DNA of 64,000 nucleotides from assembly GCA_963839725.1 (NCBI GenBank), contig CAWIWT010000035.1:335995-399994 (forward strand). The letters run 5' to 3'. The notes below the pieces were generated by a model. That model was not told the origin of the DNA. It did not search any database and saw only the letters and a program-made list of their open reading frames with translations. The stretch comes from Kumtagia sp963839725 (lineage in GTDB: Bacteria > Pseudomonadota > Alphaproteobacteria > Rhizobiales > Rhizobiaceae). Below are positions 47,421-57,182 of this stretch, piece by piece. A program made the translations under genes and the position numbers. Position 1 is the first letter of the stretch. Every line of letters begins with the position of its first letter.

Positions 47421-48354
47421 TCAGGTTTTCGGCGCGTTTGCCCTTGAATGGTGCGGGCCGCGCGTCGGCAGGAAGGCGTGACGTTGCACGAATGCGTAAG
47501 TGGTGTCTCGCGTGAGGCTGAAATCAATACTGAGTTGAGATCGACGTCGAACCACTTCATCGATAGTCGAGTTCAATGTACCGTCCTTATGCATCGCTTC
47601 GATGATTTCCCTAAGTGTCGCGGCGAGGGCGTCATCGCTGCGGTCGACTACAATCGAGCTTGGAGTGTATGTCAGGGGCTGTCCCACGATCCGAAACGGA
47701 GCGCCATCATTGATCTTCTGCATCAGAGCGTCCGTAGCATCAATTATGCCATCGACTTCCGCTCCCTCCCCCTTGGCAAGCGAAGCATAGAGTGCGCTTT
47801 GATCGTCGAATTTGACGATTTCCGGGCGATCGATTTTGTAGATGAACGATGGCATGTCGAAGATCTCAAAGGGTTCACGCGTCAGATACTTTTCATATTC
47901 CGTGCCTTTGACCACTCCAATCCTCTTTTCGCTTGCTTCGGATGGTTCTTGTATGGTCGCATTATCTCGGTGGACGGCCAACGAGCTTAGTTCCGTAATA
48001 GTAGGCGGCGACAAATTGTATTGTCTCTGCGCGCTGGACCGTCGGGGTCACGCTGGTCGCGATGTCCCACTTCCCGTCCCAATTGCCGGCCACAATGGCC
48101 TCGAAGGAATAGGGCATATAGAAGCTAACGCTAACTCCCATGCGTCGGGCAATTTCCTTCGATACGTCGACGTCCATCCCGTCAAAATCGCCGTTGTCCT
48201 TGCGCCACGACGCCGGGGCCCAATCTGGATCGGTGGCCACGACCAGAACACCTTTGGATTTTACTCGATCGAGGCCGGATTCCGCAGCCGAGAGTGGGCC
48301 TGTGAGGATCGAGAACAACAACACCGCGCCAGCGGCCAGTAGGCGCTCATTCAT
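47421..48354 (-). CDS. Family 3 (amino-acid type) substrate-binding protein, frameshift near 47985
   Basis: A periplasmic binding protein of about 310 aa. The signal peptide is MNERLLAAGAVLLFSILTGP. SKGVLVVATDPDWAPASWRK and DFDGMDVDVSKEIARRMGVS are the family 3 signature. The frame is lost at YYGTKLV; removing one G of GGCC at about 47985 gives KLVAVHRDNATIQ and then KRIGVVKGTEYEKYL to the end. The last 25 residues after SQLSIDFSLT look atypical, so a further shift near 47490 is possible. No permease or ATPase nearby. Confidence 0.75.
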
Positions 48355-48476
48355 GGCTTCCGTGCCTATCAATATCGTCCTTATCATACTAATGCTCTTT
48401 CCAACTTGTAAGTCTCATTCCTGATTTGTAGCCCGGGAGCCGGTGGCTACTTGACCTGGGATGTGCAATGCGCGGG

Positions 48477-50822
48477 ATGAATTTCGGGGTTGGCGCCAAG
48501 CTGCTAGCGGGGCTAGCTCTCCTGACCACCTTCATTGCGATCAGCGGGGGCTTGGCGGTCTACTCCTTCAATCAGCTCAACAAGAGCTTCGACAGGGTGG
48601 CGTCCACACAGCTCGCCACCATGGTTGCTGCCGCGCAGTTGAGGCAGGAGAGTGAGGTCTTGAGTTCGCTGGCACCCAACCTGTTTGCGAGCGATATGAC
48701 ACGCGGTTCACTGACGAATTTCTCGACCAAGACCTTCAGGCTTCAGTCGACCTTACAGCGATTGGTCCAGGAGCTCACCAAGCAACTCGGCGACAAGAGT
48801 GGCGTCAGGGAGATCGATGAGATCGCGCGGGCGATGTTCTCAAATGCTGACCGGCTGGCGACCCAGATCTACGCCAAGGCGACAGCACAGGCGGACTTGC
48901 GGCGAGCTGCCGGACAGCTCGCCGCAGCGAGTGCCGACTCGCAGTCCTTCGCCGATGCCTTGGGTTCTAATTCGACGACGGAGAACCGTCAGCTGATTCG
49001 CGATAGCCTGACCGGGCTCGACGGCTTGAATGCCGCGGCATTCCGTGCCCTTGGCGGTGGACCTCAAAAGCAATCTCTGGCTGTCCCGACCAGCGTCACT
49101 GCTCCGCCCACTACGCCCGTGGCTGTCCGTCTGCGCAAGCTCGACCTTGCGGTCAGCGGGGCGGCTGCGGCACGCGAGCGCCTGGATGGCCTCGATGTAG
49201 AGATCGTACGGCTGCTGAAGGAAAGCGAGTCCCTGTCCCAACGGCTCAATGACACGGTTCAACCTCTGATGGAGAGTATACAGAGCGATATCACCGGCCA
49301 GAACAAAGTCCTCGGCGCAGTCCTGAGCCAGCGATCCACCGTCATGCTCACCCTGGGCGTACTGGGGCTGCTCTTGTCCGCGAGCATCGCCACCTATTTT
49401 CAGCTGTCAGTCGTCGGTCGCTTGAATCGGCTGAGGGTCGCGGTGCAACAGGGATCGCCCACGGAGGCGACGAAGCTGCTCCTGAAGGGAAGAGACGAAA
49501 TCGCGGAAATGGCCCGTGCGGTTGTGAACTACGTCAACGAGATCAATCGCAGGGACGAGGAACTGGTACTCAGCCAGTCGCGGCTGACGAACGCGATCGA
49601 AGCTATCACCGACGGCTTTTCGCTCTACGACGCGAGTGATGTCCTGGTTACATGCAATTCCCACTACCGCACGCTGCTGTACCCGGGTCAAGAAGACCTG
49701 GTGCGGCCAGGACGGCCGTTTGAAGCCATCATTCGGAAAGCGGTAGAGATGGGCATGATCCCGCAAGCCCTTTCCGACCGGGAGGAATGGATCGCCTCGC
49801 GGCTGCAGAGCCATCGTAACCCGAAAGGACCGACGTTGCAGCAGCGGAGCGATGGAACTTGGATCGAGATCCAGGAACACAAGACGGAGAGCGGGGATAC
49901 GGTATCCGTCTACGCTGACGTAACGGAGCGCCGACAATTCATCGATAGGCTTCTCGAGGCCAAGCAGCAAGCCGAACGGGCGGGCGAAGAGTTGGCGGAG
50001 AAGAACCGAATGTTGGAGGCTCTGTCCAACAAGCTGTCGAAATACTTGGCCCCTCAGGTCTATTCATCAATTTTCTCGGGCCGCCACAGCGTTGAAGTCT
50101 CGTCAACGCGAAAGAAGCTGACCATATTCTTCTCCGATATCGCCGGCTTCACCGAGACTACGGACAACCTCGAGTCCGAGGAGCTGACGGCTCTTCTCAA
50201 TCGATATCTCAATGAGATGTCCAAGATCGCGCTGCAATATGGTGCCACGACCGACAAGTTCATTGGCGACGCCATCATGGTGTTCTTTGGCGACCCGGAA
50301 ACGCGCGGAGCAAAGGAAGACGCGCTGGCCTGTGTGAAAATGGCCATAGCGATGCAGGCGCGCATGGCCGATCTGGGCGCGGAATGGCGCGGCCTTGGAT
50401 TGGAAAACCCCTTCCGGCTTCGGATCGGGATCAACACCGGCTTCTGCACGGTCGGGAATTTCGGCAGCGAGGATCGCGTGGACTACACGATCATAGGTGG
50501 CGAGGTGAACTTGGCCTCGCGGCTCCAGGCGAATGCCGAAGTCGGGTGCATACTGATCGCGCATGAAACCTATTCGCTGGTCAAGGATGACATCAGTGCC
50601 GTGGAGCAAACGCCGATTTCCATCAAAGGATTTGTGCGGCCTGTACGCTGCTACAAAGTCGAGGGCACCTATGAGCAATTGGCGAAGCCAGGAAGCGCGG
50701 TCCACTATTCCGGCGATGCAGGGACGATAGCGTTGAAGCTCGATCATTTGGACGACGAAGACCGCCGACAGCTTCAAGAAACGGCTCGAACCCTGCTATT
50801 TATGCTTGACCGGCAGGTTTGA
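48477..50822 (+). CDS. Membrane-anchored adenylate/guanylate cyclase with PAS-like domain
   Basis: A 781-aa class III cyclase. TM1 is about residues 10-30 (LAGLALLTTFIAISGGLAVY). A long helical periplasmic sensor region of about 260 residues follows, then TM2 (VMLTLGVLGLLLSASIATYF), a HAMP-like linker and a PAS-type domain (RLTNAIEAITDGFSLYDASD). The catalytic domain has metal Asp residues in LTIFFSDIAGFTETTD and TTDKFIGDAIMVFFGDPE, and GGEVNLASRLQANAEVG. All catalytic positions I can check are present. The start is at 48477, or at 48468 three codons earlier. It is divergent from the 47421 binding protein. Confidence 0.9.
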   Translation: MNFGVGAKLLAGLALLTTFIAISGGLAVYSFNQLNKSFDRVASTQLATMVAAAQLRQESEVLSSLAPNLFASDMTRGSLTNFSTKTFRLQSTLQRLVQELTKQLGDKSGVREIDEIARAMFSNADRLATQIYAKATAQADLRRAAGQLAAASADSQSFADALGSNSTTENRQLIRDSLTGLDGLNAAAFRALGGGPQKQSLAVPTSVTAPPTTPVAVRLRKLDLAVSGAAAARERLDGLDVEIVRLLKESESLSQRLNDTVQPLMESIQSDITGQNKVLGAVLSQRSTVMLTLGVLGLLLSASIATYFQLSVVGRLNRLRVAVQQGSPTEATKLLLKGRDEIAEMARAVVNYVNEINRRDEELVLSQSRLTNAIEAITDGFSLYDASDVLVTCNSHYRTLLYPGQEDLVRPGRPFEAIIRKAVEMGMIPQALSDREEWIASRLQSHRNPKGPTLQQRSDGTWIEIQEHKTESGDTVSVYADVTERRQFIDRLLEAKQQAERAGEELAEKNRMLEALSNKLSKYLAPQVYSSIFSGRHSVEVSSTRKKLTIFFSDIAGFTETTDNLESEELTALLNRYLNEMSKIALQYGATTDKFIGDAIMVFFGDPETRGAKEDALACVKMAIAMQARMADLGAEWRGLGLENPFRLRIGINTGFCTVGNFGSEDRVDYTIIGGEVNLASRLQANAEVGCILIAHETYSLVKDDISAVEQTPISIKGFVRPVRCYKVEGTYEQLAKPGSAVHYSGDAGTIALKLDHLDDEDRRQLQETARTLLFMLDRQV

Positions 50823-51300
50823 AAGCCTGACACGCGCCTGCCGCTTGATTGTCATTGAGGTGGAGACCGTCATCGGTCTGACTAAGTTCACGCTCCTACC
50901 CAGCAACGGCCGATGACCTCAAATCAAAGAGCCGCGAAAGCTCGCTCGAAGGTTCCAGCTCTAGCGAAGAGCCGAGGCGAGCATGGATCTACGGTTACTT
51001 TCTCTTTCCGCTATGACGAACTCTGAGGGTCTGGTTATGGCGCACCCTTCCCGTTCGAGAAACAGAAGAATTGACCCATTGCTGACCTTTGCGAGCCGCG
51101 AATGGATGTCTGCCTTAAAAAGCGAAGCGGTCATTCCTAAACTCACTACCTGGTCGCTGCGCATTGTAATTCCGCCCGCGTCCGCCGTGCCGATTCACGG
51201 AGTTGGCTGAGCGAGATCGTCGCCCTTCGCGCATCGCCCCCTGACATTTCATTTTCACGCGACCCGTTCTATGATTTTGGGGGGACAGGGCCAATTACCG
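50823..51300. other. Intergenic stretch with a dispersed repeat
   Basis: 478 bp between two cyclase genes. It holds the repeat at 51020-51085 and no recognisable gene. Confidence 0.5.
51020..51085. repeat. Dispersed intergenic repeat, copy 2
   Basis: TTATGGCGCACCCTTCCCG...TTCGAGAAACAGAAGAATT similar to 47275-47345 (about three quarters identical by eye). Both lie near cyclase or binding-protein genes. Confidence 0.45.
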
Positions 51301-53130
51301 ATGGACCGCAAGCTCTCAGCAATCCTCGCTGCCGATGTCGTGCGCTATTCCGCGCTGATGGAGCGCGACGAGGCCGGCACTTTCGAGCGCCTTCGTGCCG
51401 GACGCAAGGAACTGTTTGAGCCCGAAATTGCTCGCCACCACGGCCATATCTTCAAGCTTATGGGCGACGGGATGCTCGCCGAATTTGGCAGCGTCGTGGA
51501 CGCCGTGGAATGCTCGGTCTCGCTGCAGCGCGGGCTAGCGGAACGGAACGCCGCCGTTCCCGAGGATCAGCGGATCCAGGTGAGGATCGGGATCAATCTC
51601 GGCGAGGTGATCGTCGAGGGCGAGGACCGGTATGGCGAGGGCGTCAATGTCGCGGCCAGGCTCCAGCAGCTGGCAGACCCAGGCGGCATCTGTGTCTCGG
51701 GAAAGGTCGCCAGGGAAGTCGAGAAGAAGCTGGCCTTCGGCTTCGAGCCGATGGGCGAGCAGAAGGTGAAGAACATTGCCGAACCGGTGCAAGCCTTCCG
51801 CGTCATCACAGAAGGACAAGCCAGACGCCTGCCGGTGATACCATCGCAACCGCGCTGGGTTTGGGCAGGAGCAGCGGTGCTCGCCCTTCTTCTCGTTTTA
51901 ACCGGGGCGACCTGGCGGTTCTGGCCGACGGCGACAGTGAGCGACATGCCGAGGATTGCGGTCCTTCCCTTCGATGACATGAGTGCCGGCGCGGATCAGG
52001 GATATCTCAGCGACGCCGTCGCCGAGGGGATCATCACCGAGCTTTCGCGGAGCAAGACTTACGCCGTCATCGCCCGGAACTCGAGTTTCAGGTACCGCGA
52101 CAAGCCCACCGACGCCAGGCAGATCGGAGATGAACTCGGCGTCGACTACCTGCTTGAGGGCAGCCAGCAGAAGGTGGGAGACCGGCTGAAAGTGACGGCC
52201 CAACTGCTGAATGCGCATGACGGATCGCATCTGTGGGCTAACACCTACAACCGCGAGATCGGCGATCTTTTCGTCGTCCAGGAGGAAATCATCCGCACGC
52301 TTGCGGATCGTGTCGGGCGCAGGATCCAGCGCCCCCTGCCAAAGAGCACTGCTGCGCAGGTCAGCGCGCTCCACTATCACCTGATGGCGATTGCCGAGAT
52401 GCGCAGCAGTGCTTTCACGGCCGCGGGGAACCAACTGGTGCGGCAACTGAGCCTCAAGGCGATCGAAGCGGATCCAAACGCCCAGTTCGGCTATATCGGG
52501 CTGGCCTGGTCCTATCGCCATGATGCGACATTCGGGTGGCACGAGCAGGAACATAACCGGGACGAGGCGTTGAAGCGCGCCGCCGAGTACGCCGACAAGG
52601 CAATCCTGCTCGCTCCGGACGACGCCGATGCGCATCATGTCCGCGCCCGCATCCATACCGAAGCTGGAGAGATCGAGCAGGCCCTTGCACGGTTCGATCA
52701 GGCAATTGCGCTGAATCCCAGCAATTCAAACATCCTCATGGGCAGTACGGACCCGCTGCTGTATATCGGCCGCACCGACGAAGCGATCGATCGGATCGAG
52801 CAGGCCAAGGGCATCGATCCTTTCCACCCTGACTACTTCCACTGGCAGATGGGCTGGGCGCTCTGGGAAAAGAACGATTGCGGGGCCGCGCTGGCGGCGA
52901 TGCGGAAAATGTCCAGAATCCCGAGCGGCGCACACCGAATGCTTGCGGGGATCCACGCTTGTCTGGGAAACGAGCGGGAGGCAAGGGAAGCGCTTGCGGT
53001 TTTCCTCAAAGACTCTCCCGGCCAATCCATCAGTAAAGAACGCAGGAAGTGGGAGAAGATATGGACCGCCCCCGGAAGCCTCGAACGCTGGATCAAGGAC
53101 ATGCGGTTCGCGGGCTTGCCGGAGGAGTGA
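51301..53130 (+). CDS. Class III adenylate/guanylate cyclase with TM, TolB-like and TPR regions
   Basis: A 609-aa protein. The cyclase domain (1-165) shows AILAADVVRYSALMERDEAG, FKLMGDGMLAEFGS and GEGVNVAARLQQLADPGG. One membrane helix follows (about 180-200, VWAGAAVLALLLVLTGATW), then the TolB-like module starting MPRIAVLPFDDMSAGADQGY and TPR units (ADKAILLAPDDADAHHVR, FDQAIALNPSNSNI). The order is the same as in the 35099 gene, with an added membrane anchor. It is an orphan gene; the start ATG at 51301 gives the usual MDRKLSAILAADV opening. Confidence 0.92.
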   Translation: MDRKLSAILAADVVRYSALMERDEAGTFERLRAGRKELFEPEIARHHGHIFKLMGDGMLAEFGSVVDAVECSVSLQRGLAERNAAVPEDQRIQVRIGINLGEVIVEGEDRYGEGVNVAARLQQLADPGGICVSGKVAREVEKKLAFGFEPMGEQKVKNIAEPVQAFRVITEGQARRLPVIPSQPRWVWAGAAVLALLLVLTGATWRFWPTATVSDMPRIAVLPFDDMSAGADQGYLSDAVAEGIITELSRSKTYAVIARNSSFRYRDKPTDARQIGDELGVDYLLEGSQQKVGDRLKVTAQLLNAHDGSHLWANTYNREIGDLFVVQEEIIRTLADRVGRRIQRPLPKSTAAQVSALHYHLMAIAEMRSSAFTAAGNQLVRQLSLKAIEADPNAQFGYIGLAWSYRHDATFGWHEQEHNRDEALKRAAEYADKAILLAPDDADAHHVRARIHTEAGEIEQALARFDQAIALNPSNSNILMGSTDPLLYIGRTDEAIDRIEQAKGIDPFHPDYFHWQMGWALWEKNDCGAALAAMRKMSRIPSGAHRMLAGIHACLGNEREAREALAVFLKDSPGQSISKERRKWEKIWTAPGSLERWIKDMRFAGLPEE

Positions 53131-53588
53131 CGGCTGTCCGTGCGCCATACCGATCGGTCGCTAGGCCCTTGAAGCATTAGGATCATGGGCAATGGGGCCG
53201 CCTTGCGCCATAGTGCGCTCTCACCGGAACTTCTGGAATGGTCGGTTAGCGACTGAGTGCCAATGTCGGAAATTGGCGCCACCGCGACCTCCAGCGTGGT
53301 CCTATGTCTTGCGCATAGCGAATGGCCGCTTCGCGCCGATTTTGTTCTCTAATGGGTCAAGGGCGACGGCTCGGTTGTTGAGCGTTATCGACGCTTTCGG
53401 GTGCCTGTGTTCTCTGCGTGCTCATAGGCACTTGATGGGGTCAGCTGGGTATGGAGCGGCTTGGTTGAAATCGCAGTCGGCCGATCAGATCGTCCGCATG
53501 CTACAGTATCGGCGCCGTCTTCCATGCCCTCCCTCGGGCGTCGCTCCCGCTCGGGAGCTGGTTTCGGTCTCCTGTCTGTCGCGATCGG
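53131..53588. other. Non-coding stretch, probably including the 3' end of the IS110 element
   Basis: 458 bp without a recognisable gene between the cyclase and the IS110 transposase stop. IS110-type elements have non-coding ends that encode a bridge RNA, so part of this stretch may belong to the element. No inverted repeat marks a border. Confidence 0.4.
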
Positions 53589-54602
53589 CTACGCCGGTCT
53601 GAACTCGGTGCCGTGCCGCAGCATCGCATGCATGATGATGGCAAGCCGCCTTGCCAGCGCGATCCGCGCCTTTCGCATCGTGGACCTCGCTGCGATGGCC
53701 AATGCCCAATCCTTCAGCTTCAGCGGACCTTTGTAGCGCGTCAGCAAGACGTTCGCGGCCTCATAGAGCAGGGTTCGCACGCGTCGATCGCCGCATTTTG
53801 AGATGCTGCCTGTGTAGTCCACTTCGCCCGACTGATAGCGACGCGGCACCAGGCCGAGATAGGCGCCGATGTCGCGGGAGCGCCGGAAGCGTTCGGGATC
53901 ATCGACAGCGGCCGCGAAGGCCAGCGCGGTAAGCTTGCCGACGCCGGGGATCGTCATCAGCCGGCGGCATACGCCGGAAGCCTTGGCCATCTTCTTCATG
54001 TCGGCATCGATTTCCGAGACAGCCGAAAGCACGGCAGCCCGTGCCGCGATCAGGCCTCGCATGGCGGCGGATAGGCCGTCAATTCCTTCGCTTGCTTGCA
54101 GCGCCTGTTTGATGAAGGCGGGGCTGAGTGCCCGCGGTAGTCGGACGCCGAACACCACGGCGAGGCCGCGGATCTGGTTCTCCAGCATGACGCGCTGACC
54201 GACCAGCTTCTTGCGCGCGATGACCAGCGATCGGATGGCATGCGCCGGCAAGGACTTCACATGGGTCGGCTTGAAGAATCCGCTGCGGGCGAGATGCGCC
54301 AGGCCGCGGGCATCGTTGCGGTCGGTCTTGTGGGTGGCAAGCGACTTCAGCGCCTGATAGGCCTGCCGGCTCTCGATGCAGACGACGGGCACGCCACGGT
54401 CACGCAGGCCGTGGTAGAGCATCGGGGCCATGCGACCGGTCTCGAACACGACCCGTCGGCAAGCCGGCGCCTTCACCAGCGATGCAATGATCGCCTCAGC
54501 CGTCGACACCGTCTTGGCTTCGTGAATGACTGCTCCCTCACGGTCGACAACGCACACATGCGTCTCTTCCATCGAAATGTCCAAACCTGCAAAATACTCC
54601 AT
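53589..54602 (-). mobile_element. IS110 family insertion sequence, intact transposase
   Basis: The 337-aa transposase is complete. The N-terminal DEDD (RuvC-like) domain shows MEYFAGLDISMEETHV, VVFETGRMAP and ATHKTDRNDARGLAHLA. The C-terminal Tnp20 domain shows LMTIPGVGKLTALAFAAA and the catalytic-Ser region GLVPRRYQSGEVDYTGSISK. IS110 elements recombine through a bridge RNA transcribed from a non-coding end. The upstream end is only about 73 bp, because an IS1182-type element starts at 54676. Coordinates cover the transposase; element borders are not visible. Confidence 0.92.
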
Positions 54603-54675
54603 GGTCGGTCTCCTCTTCCAATGACAGAGCCGATCCTATCGGTCTCCGAGAAGAGCTGCCGCCCCATTACCCCAT

Positions 54676-56198
54676 GTTGAAAAAGTCGGTGTTGCTTGTG
54701 GCGTGAAGTGCTGATTCAGTCCTCTTTGGAATTGGAGGATTCGGCGATGATGGGCGAGCGGACGGTGATGCAGGAGGCGCTGTTCTACGAGTTCAGCCTC
54801 GAACGCCATGTCCCGGGCGACCACCTGTTGCGCTCGCTTGATCGTTTCGTCGACCTGTCCGGCCTGCGCTCGCATTTGCGGCCTTTCTACAGCGATATCG
54901 GCCGACCTTCGATCGATCCCGAACTGATGATCCGGATGCTGATCATCGGCTACTGCTTTGGCATCCGCTCCGAGCGCCGCTTGTGTGAAGAAGTGCATTT
55001 GAACCTCGCCTATCGCTGGTTCTGTCACTCGGTCTGGAGGCAGATATTCCGGACCACTCCACCTTCTCCAAGAACCGCCACGGCCGCTTCCGTGACAGCG
55101 ATCTCTTGCGCGAGCTGTTCGAGACGACCGTGCGCCGGTGCATCGAGGAAGGACTGGTCGGCGGTGAGGGTTTTGCCGTCGATGCCAGCCTCATCAAGGC
55201 GGATGCGAACAAGCAGCGCTCGGCGGAAGGATCGGAGCCGGTCGACTGGGAGGCGATGGCCGAGACCCGCCGCTCGGTCCAGGAATATCTCGACACCCTC
55301 GATGAGGCGGCCTGGGGTGCCGCGAGCGAAGTGAAGCCCAAGTTCGTGTCGAGATCAGATCCGGCGGCGCAGTGGACCGGCGCGATGAAGGGCCACGCCT
55401 TCTTCGCTTACGCCACCAACTACCTGATCGATATGGATCATGCCGTTATCGTGGACGTCGAGGCGAGCCGGGCCATACGCCAAGCCGAGGTCGGTGCGGC
55501 GCGCACGATGATCGAGCGTACCCAGGAGCGCTTCGGACTCTATCCAGAGAGGCTGGCTGCCGACAGCGCCTATGGTTCAGCCGAGATGCTCGCTTGGCTG
55601 GTGCATGAGCGCGGGATCGAGCCGCACATTCCGGTCTTCGACAAGTCCGAGCGCCGCGACGGCACATTCGAGCGGACCGACTTCACCTACGACCTCAAGG
55701 GTGATCTCTACATCTGTCCGGGCGGCAAGGAGCTTAGGCAGCGTCAGAAAGCCTATCGGATGCCGCGCCCCCTCGTTGATGAGAACGGGCTGATGCGCTA
55801 CCGCGCCAGCAAGCTCGACTGCGACGCCTGCGCCCTCAAGCCCCGCTGCTGTCCGAACGCACCCGCCCGCAAAGTCCTGCGCTCTATCCACGAGGGCGCT
55901 CGCGACATGGCCCGCGACATCGCCACCACGGACGCCTATGTCACCTCACGACGCGAGCGGAAGAAGGTCGAGATGCTATTCGCCCACCTAAAGCGCATCC
56001 TCAGGCTCGACCGCCTGCGACTACGAGGACCAAACGGTGCCCGCGATGAGTTCCACCTCGCAGCCACCGCCCAAAACCTCCGCAAACTGGCAAAGCTGAT
56101 CCCAGGCCCGATGCCGGAAGCGGCATGAGAGGCCACGGCCTCTACTCCTCTGAGCCCAGCGAGCTACCGAACACCTCACATCAGCCGACTTCTTCAAC
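54676..56198 (+). mobile_element. IS1182-type insertion sequence with terminal inverted repeats, transposase frameshifted
   Basis: Ends: GTTGAAAAAGTCGG at 54676-54689 and its imperfect complement CCGACTTCTTCAAC at 56185-56198 (one mismatch). The DDE transposase begins MMGERTVMQEALFYEFSLER at 54745. It shows the DUF772 domain (GRPSIDPELMIRMLIIGYCF), breaks frame at about 55028 and, one base restored, continues LGLEADIPDHSTFSKNRHGR. It then shows GGEGFAVDASLIKADANK, LAADSAYGSAEML, the Cys-rich C-terminal part and a stop at 56128. One lost base inactivates it, if the sequence is right. No target duplication is obvious. Confidence 0.85.
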
Positions 56199-56199
56199 G

Positions 56200-56479
56200 C
56201 TATCCGCCAATTCTCGACATCTTAGCGGATGGACAACGCGAAGGTACGAGACTCGACTGCAGGCGACGGAAAGCTCTGGCTTCCGGCGCGCGGATAGCTC
56301 TGCGGCGTGTCGAGCATTGGCCGCTACATCGAAGTTAGCGGCATAAACGTTGAGCGGTAAGCCAGGCAGGTCGGGCGAGAGCTTGACCCGTCTCCTCCGC
56401 CAACCGAGGCCCTATTCGGCAGCCATTGCTGCGCGCAGTTCCGGTTCCTCCGTCCTGCGCTCAGGGTTTTGCGGATCAT
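56200..56479 (-). pseudogene. Start of a divergent gene cut by the IS1182-type element
   Basis: An ATG at 56479 preceded by AAGGAG opens MIRKTLSAGRRNRNCAQQWL. Further on, another frame reads GLPLNVYAANFDVAANARHA followed by AELSARRKPELS up to the IS end. No family recognised; frames change and the IS truncates it. The shared palindrome with the tetR start suggests it was the original target gene of the TetR repressor. Confidence 0.3.
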
Positions 56480-56486
56480 CTCGTCT

Positions 56487-56549
56487 CCTTTTTTAGATTG
56501 CGTCCGCCCTCTATACAGGGCATAGATTACGAATGAAATCTAAAAAAGG
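56487..56549. promoter_or_regulatory. TetR-type operator region with perfect 13-bp inverted repeat
   Basis: CCTTTTTTAGATT at 56487-56499 and AATCTAAAAAAGG at 56537-56549 are perfect complements, 37 bp apart. A further TAGATT at 56523 lies between them. The arms include the ribosome sites of both divergent ORFs. A TetR repressor bound here would block both directions. Confidence 0.6.
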
Positions 56550-56557
56550 ACACGACG

Positions 56558-57136
56558 ATGCGCGTAAGTCGCAGTCAGGCCGCGGAAAACCGCGAAACCG
56601 TGATCAACGTGGCAAGCCGACTTTTTCGGGAGCGAGGCTTTGACGGCATCGGCCTTAAGGATCTGATGAAGGGTGCCGGGCTGACCCAAGGCGCCTTTTA
56701 CAAGCAATTCGAGTCAAAGGACGACCTGGCTGCGCAGGCGTCCAGGCGGGCGATGGAGAGCGCCACCCACCGATGGTCGGCCGCAACCGCGGCAAACCCT
56801 CAGGATCCGCTCGGCGCGGTGATCTCGTTCTATCTCAGCATGGACCATCGCGGAGAAAGGATGGACGGCTGCCCGGTCGTTGCGCTCGGCTCGGATGCTG
56901 CCAGACAGGGCGCCGACGTGAAGGCGTCATTCGAAGCCGGGATCAGGGAATACCTTGAGATGCTCGGCAGTTGGGTTGGCGAGGCCGACGGCGAGGAGCC
57001 CGGCGGCAAGGCCATGGCCATTCTCTCGACAATGGTCGGCGCGGTGCTCCTCTCGCGGGTCGTCAACGACCTCGGCCTCGCGCAGGCTTTTCTGGATGCG
57101 GCGACCGATCAGGTTCGCGAAGCAGTCACCGCTTGA
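56558..57136 (+). CDS. TetR/AcrR family transcriptional regulator
   Basis: A 192-aa repressor. The N-terminal HTH covers residues 10-55 (VINVASRLFRERGFDGIGLK, then LMKGAGLTQGAFYKQFESKD). The ligand domain resembles the TetR group with GCPVVALGSDAARQG. It is likely autoregulated through the palindrome just upstream and probably controls the fabF-like and SDR genes that follow by 46 nt. Confidence 0.9.
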   Translation: MRVSRSQAAENRETVINVASRLFRERGFDGIGLKDLMKGAGLTQGAFYKQFESKDDLAAQASRRAMESATHRWSAATAANPQDPLGAVISFYLSMDHRGERMDGCPVVALGSDAARQGADVKASFEAGIREYLEMLGSWVGEADGEEPGGKAMAILSTMVGAVLLSRVVNDLGLAQAFLDAATDQVREAVTA

Positions 57137-57182
57137 ACGGCGTGGGCAGCGCTGTCGGCGCACCCAATTGATAGGAGAATAG

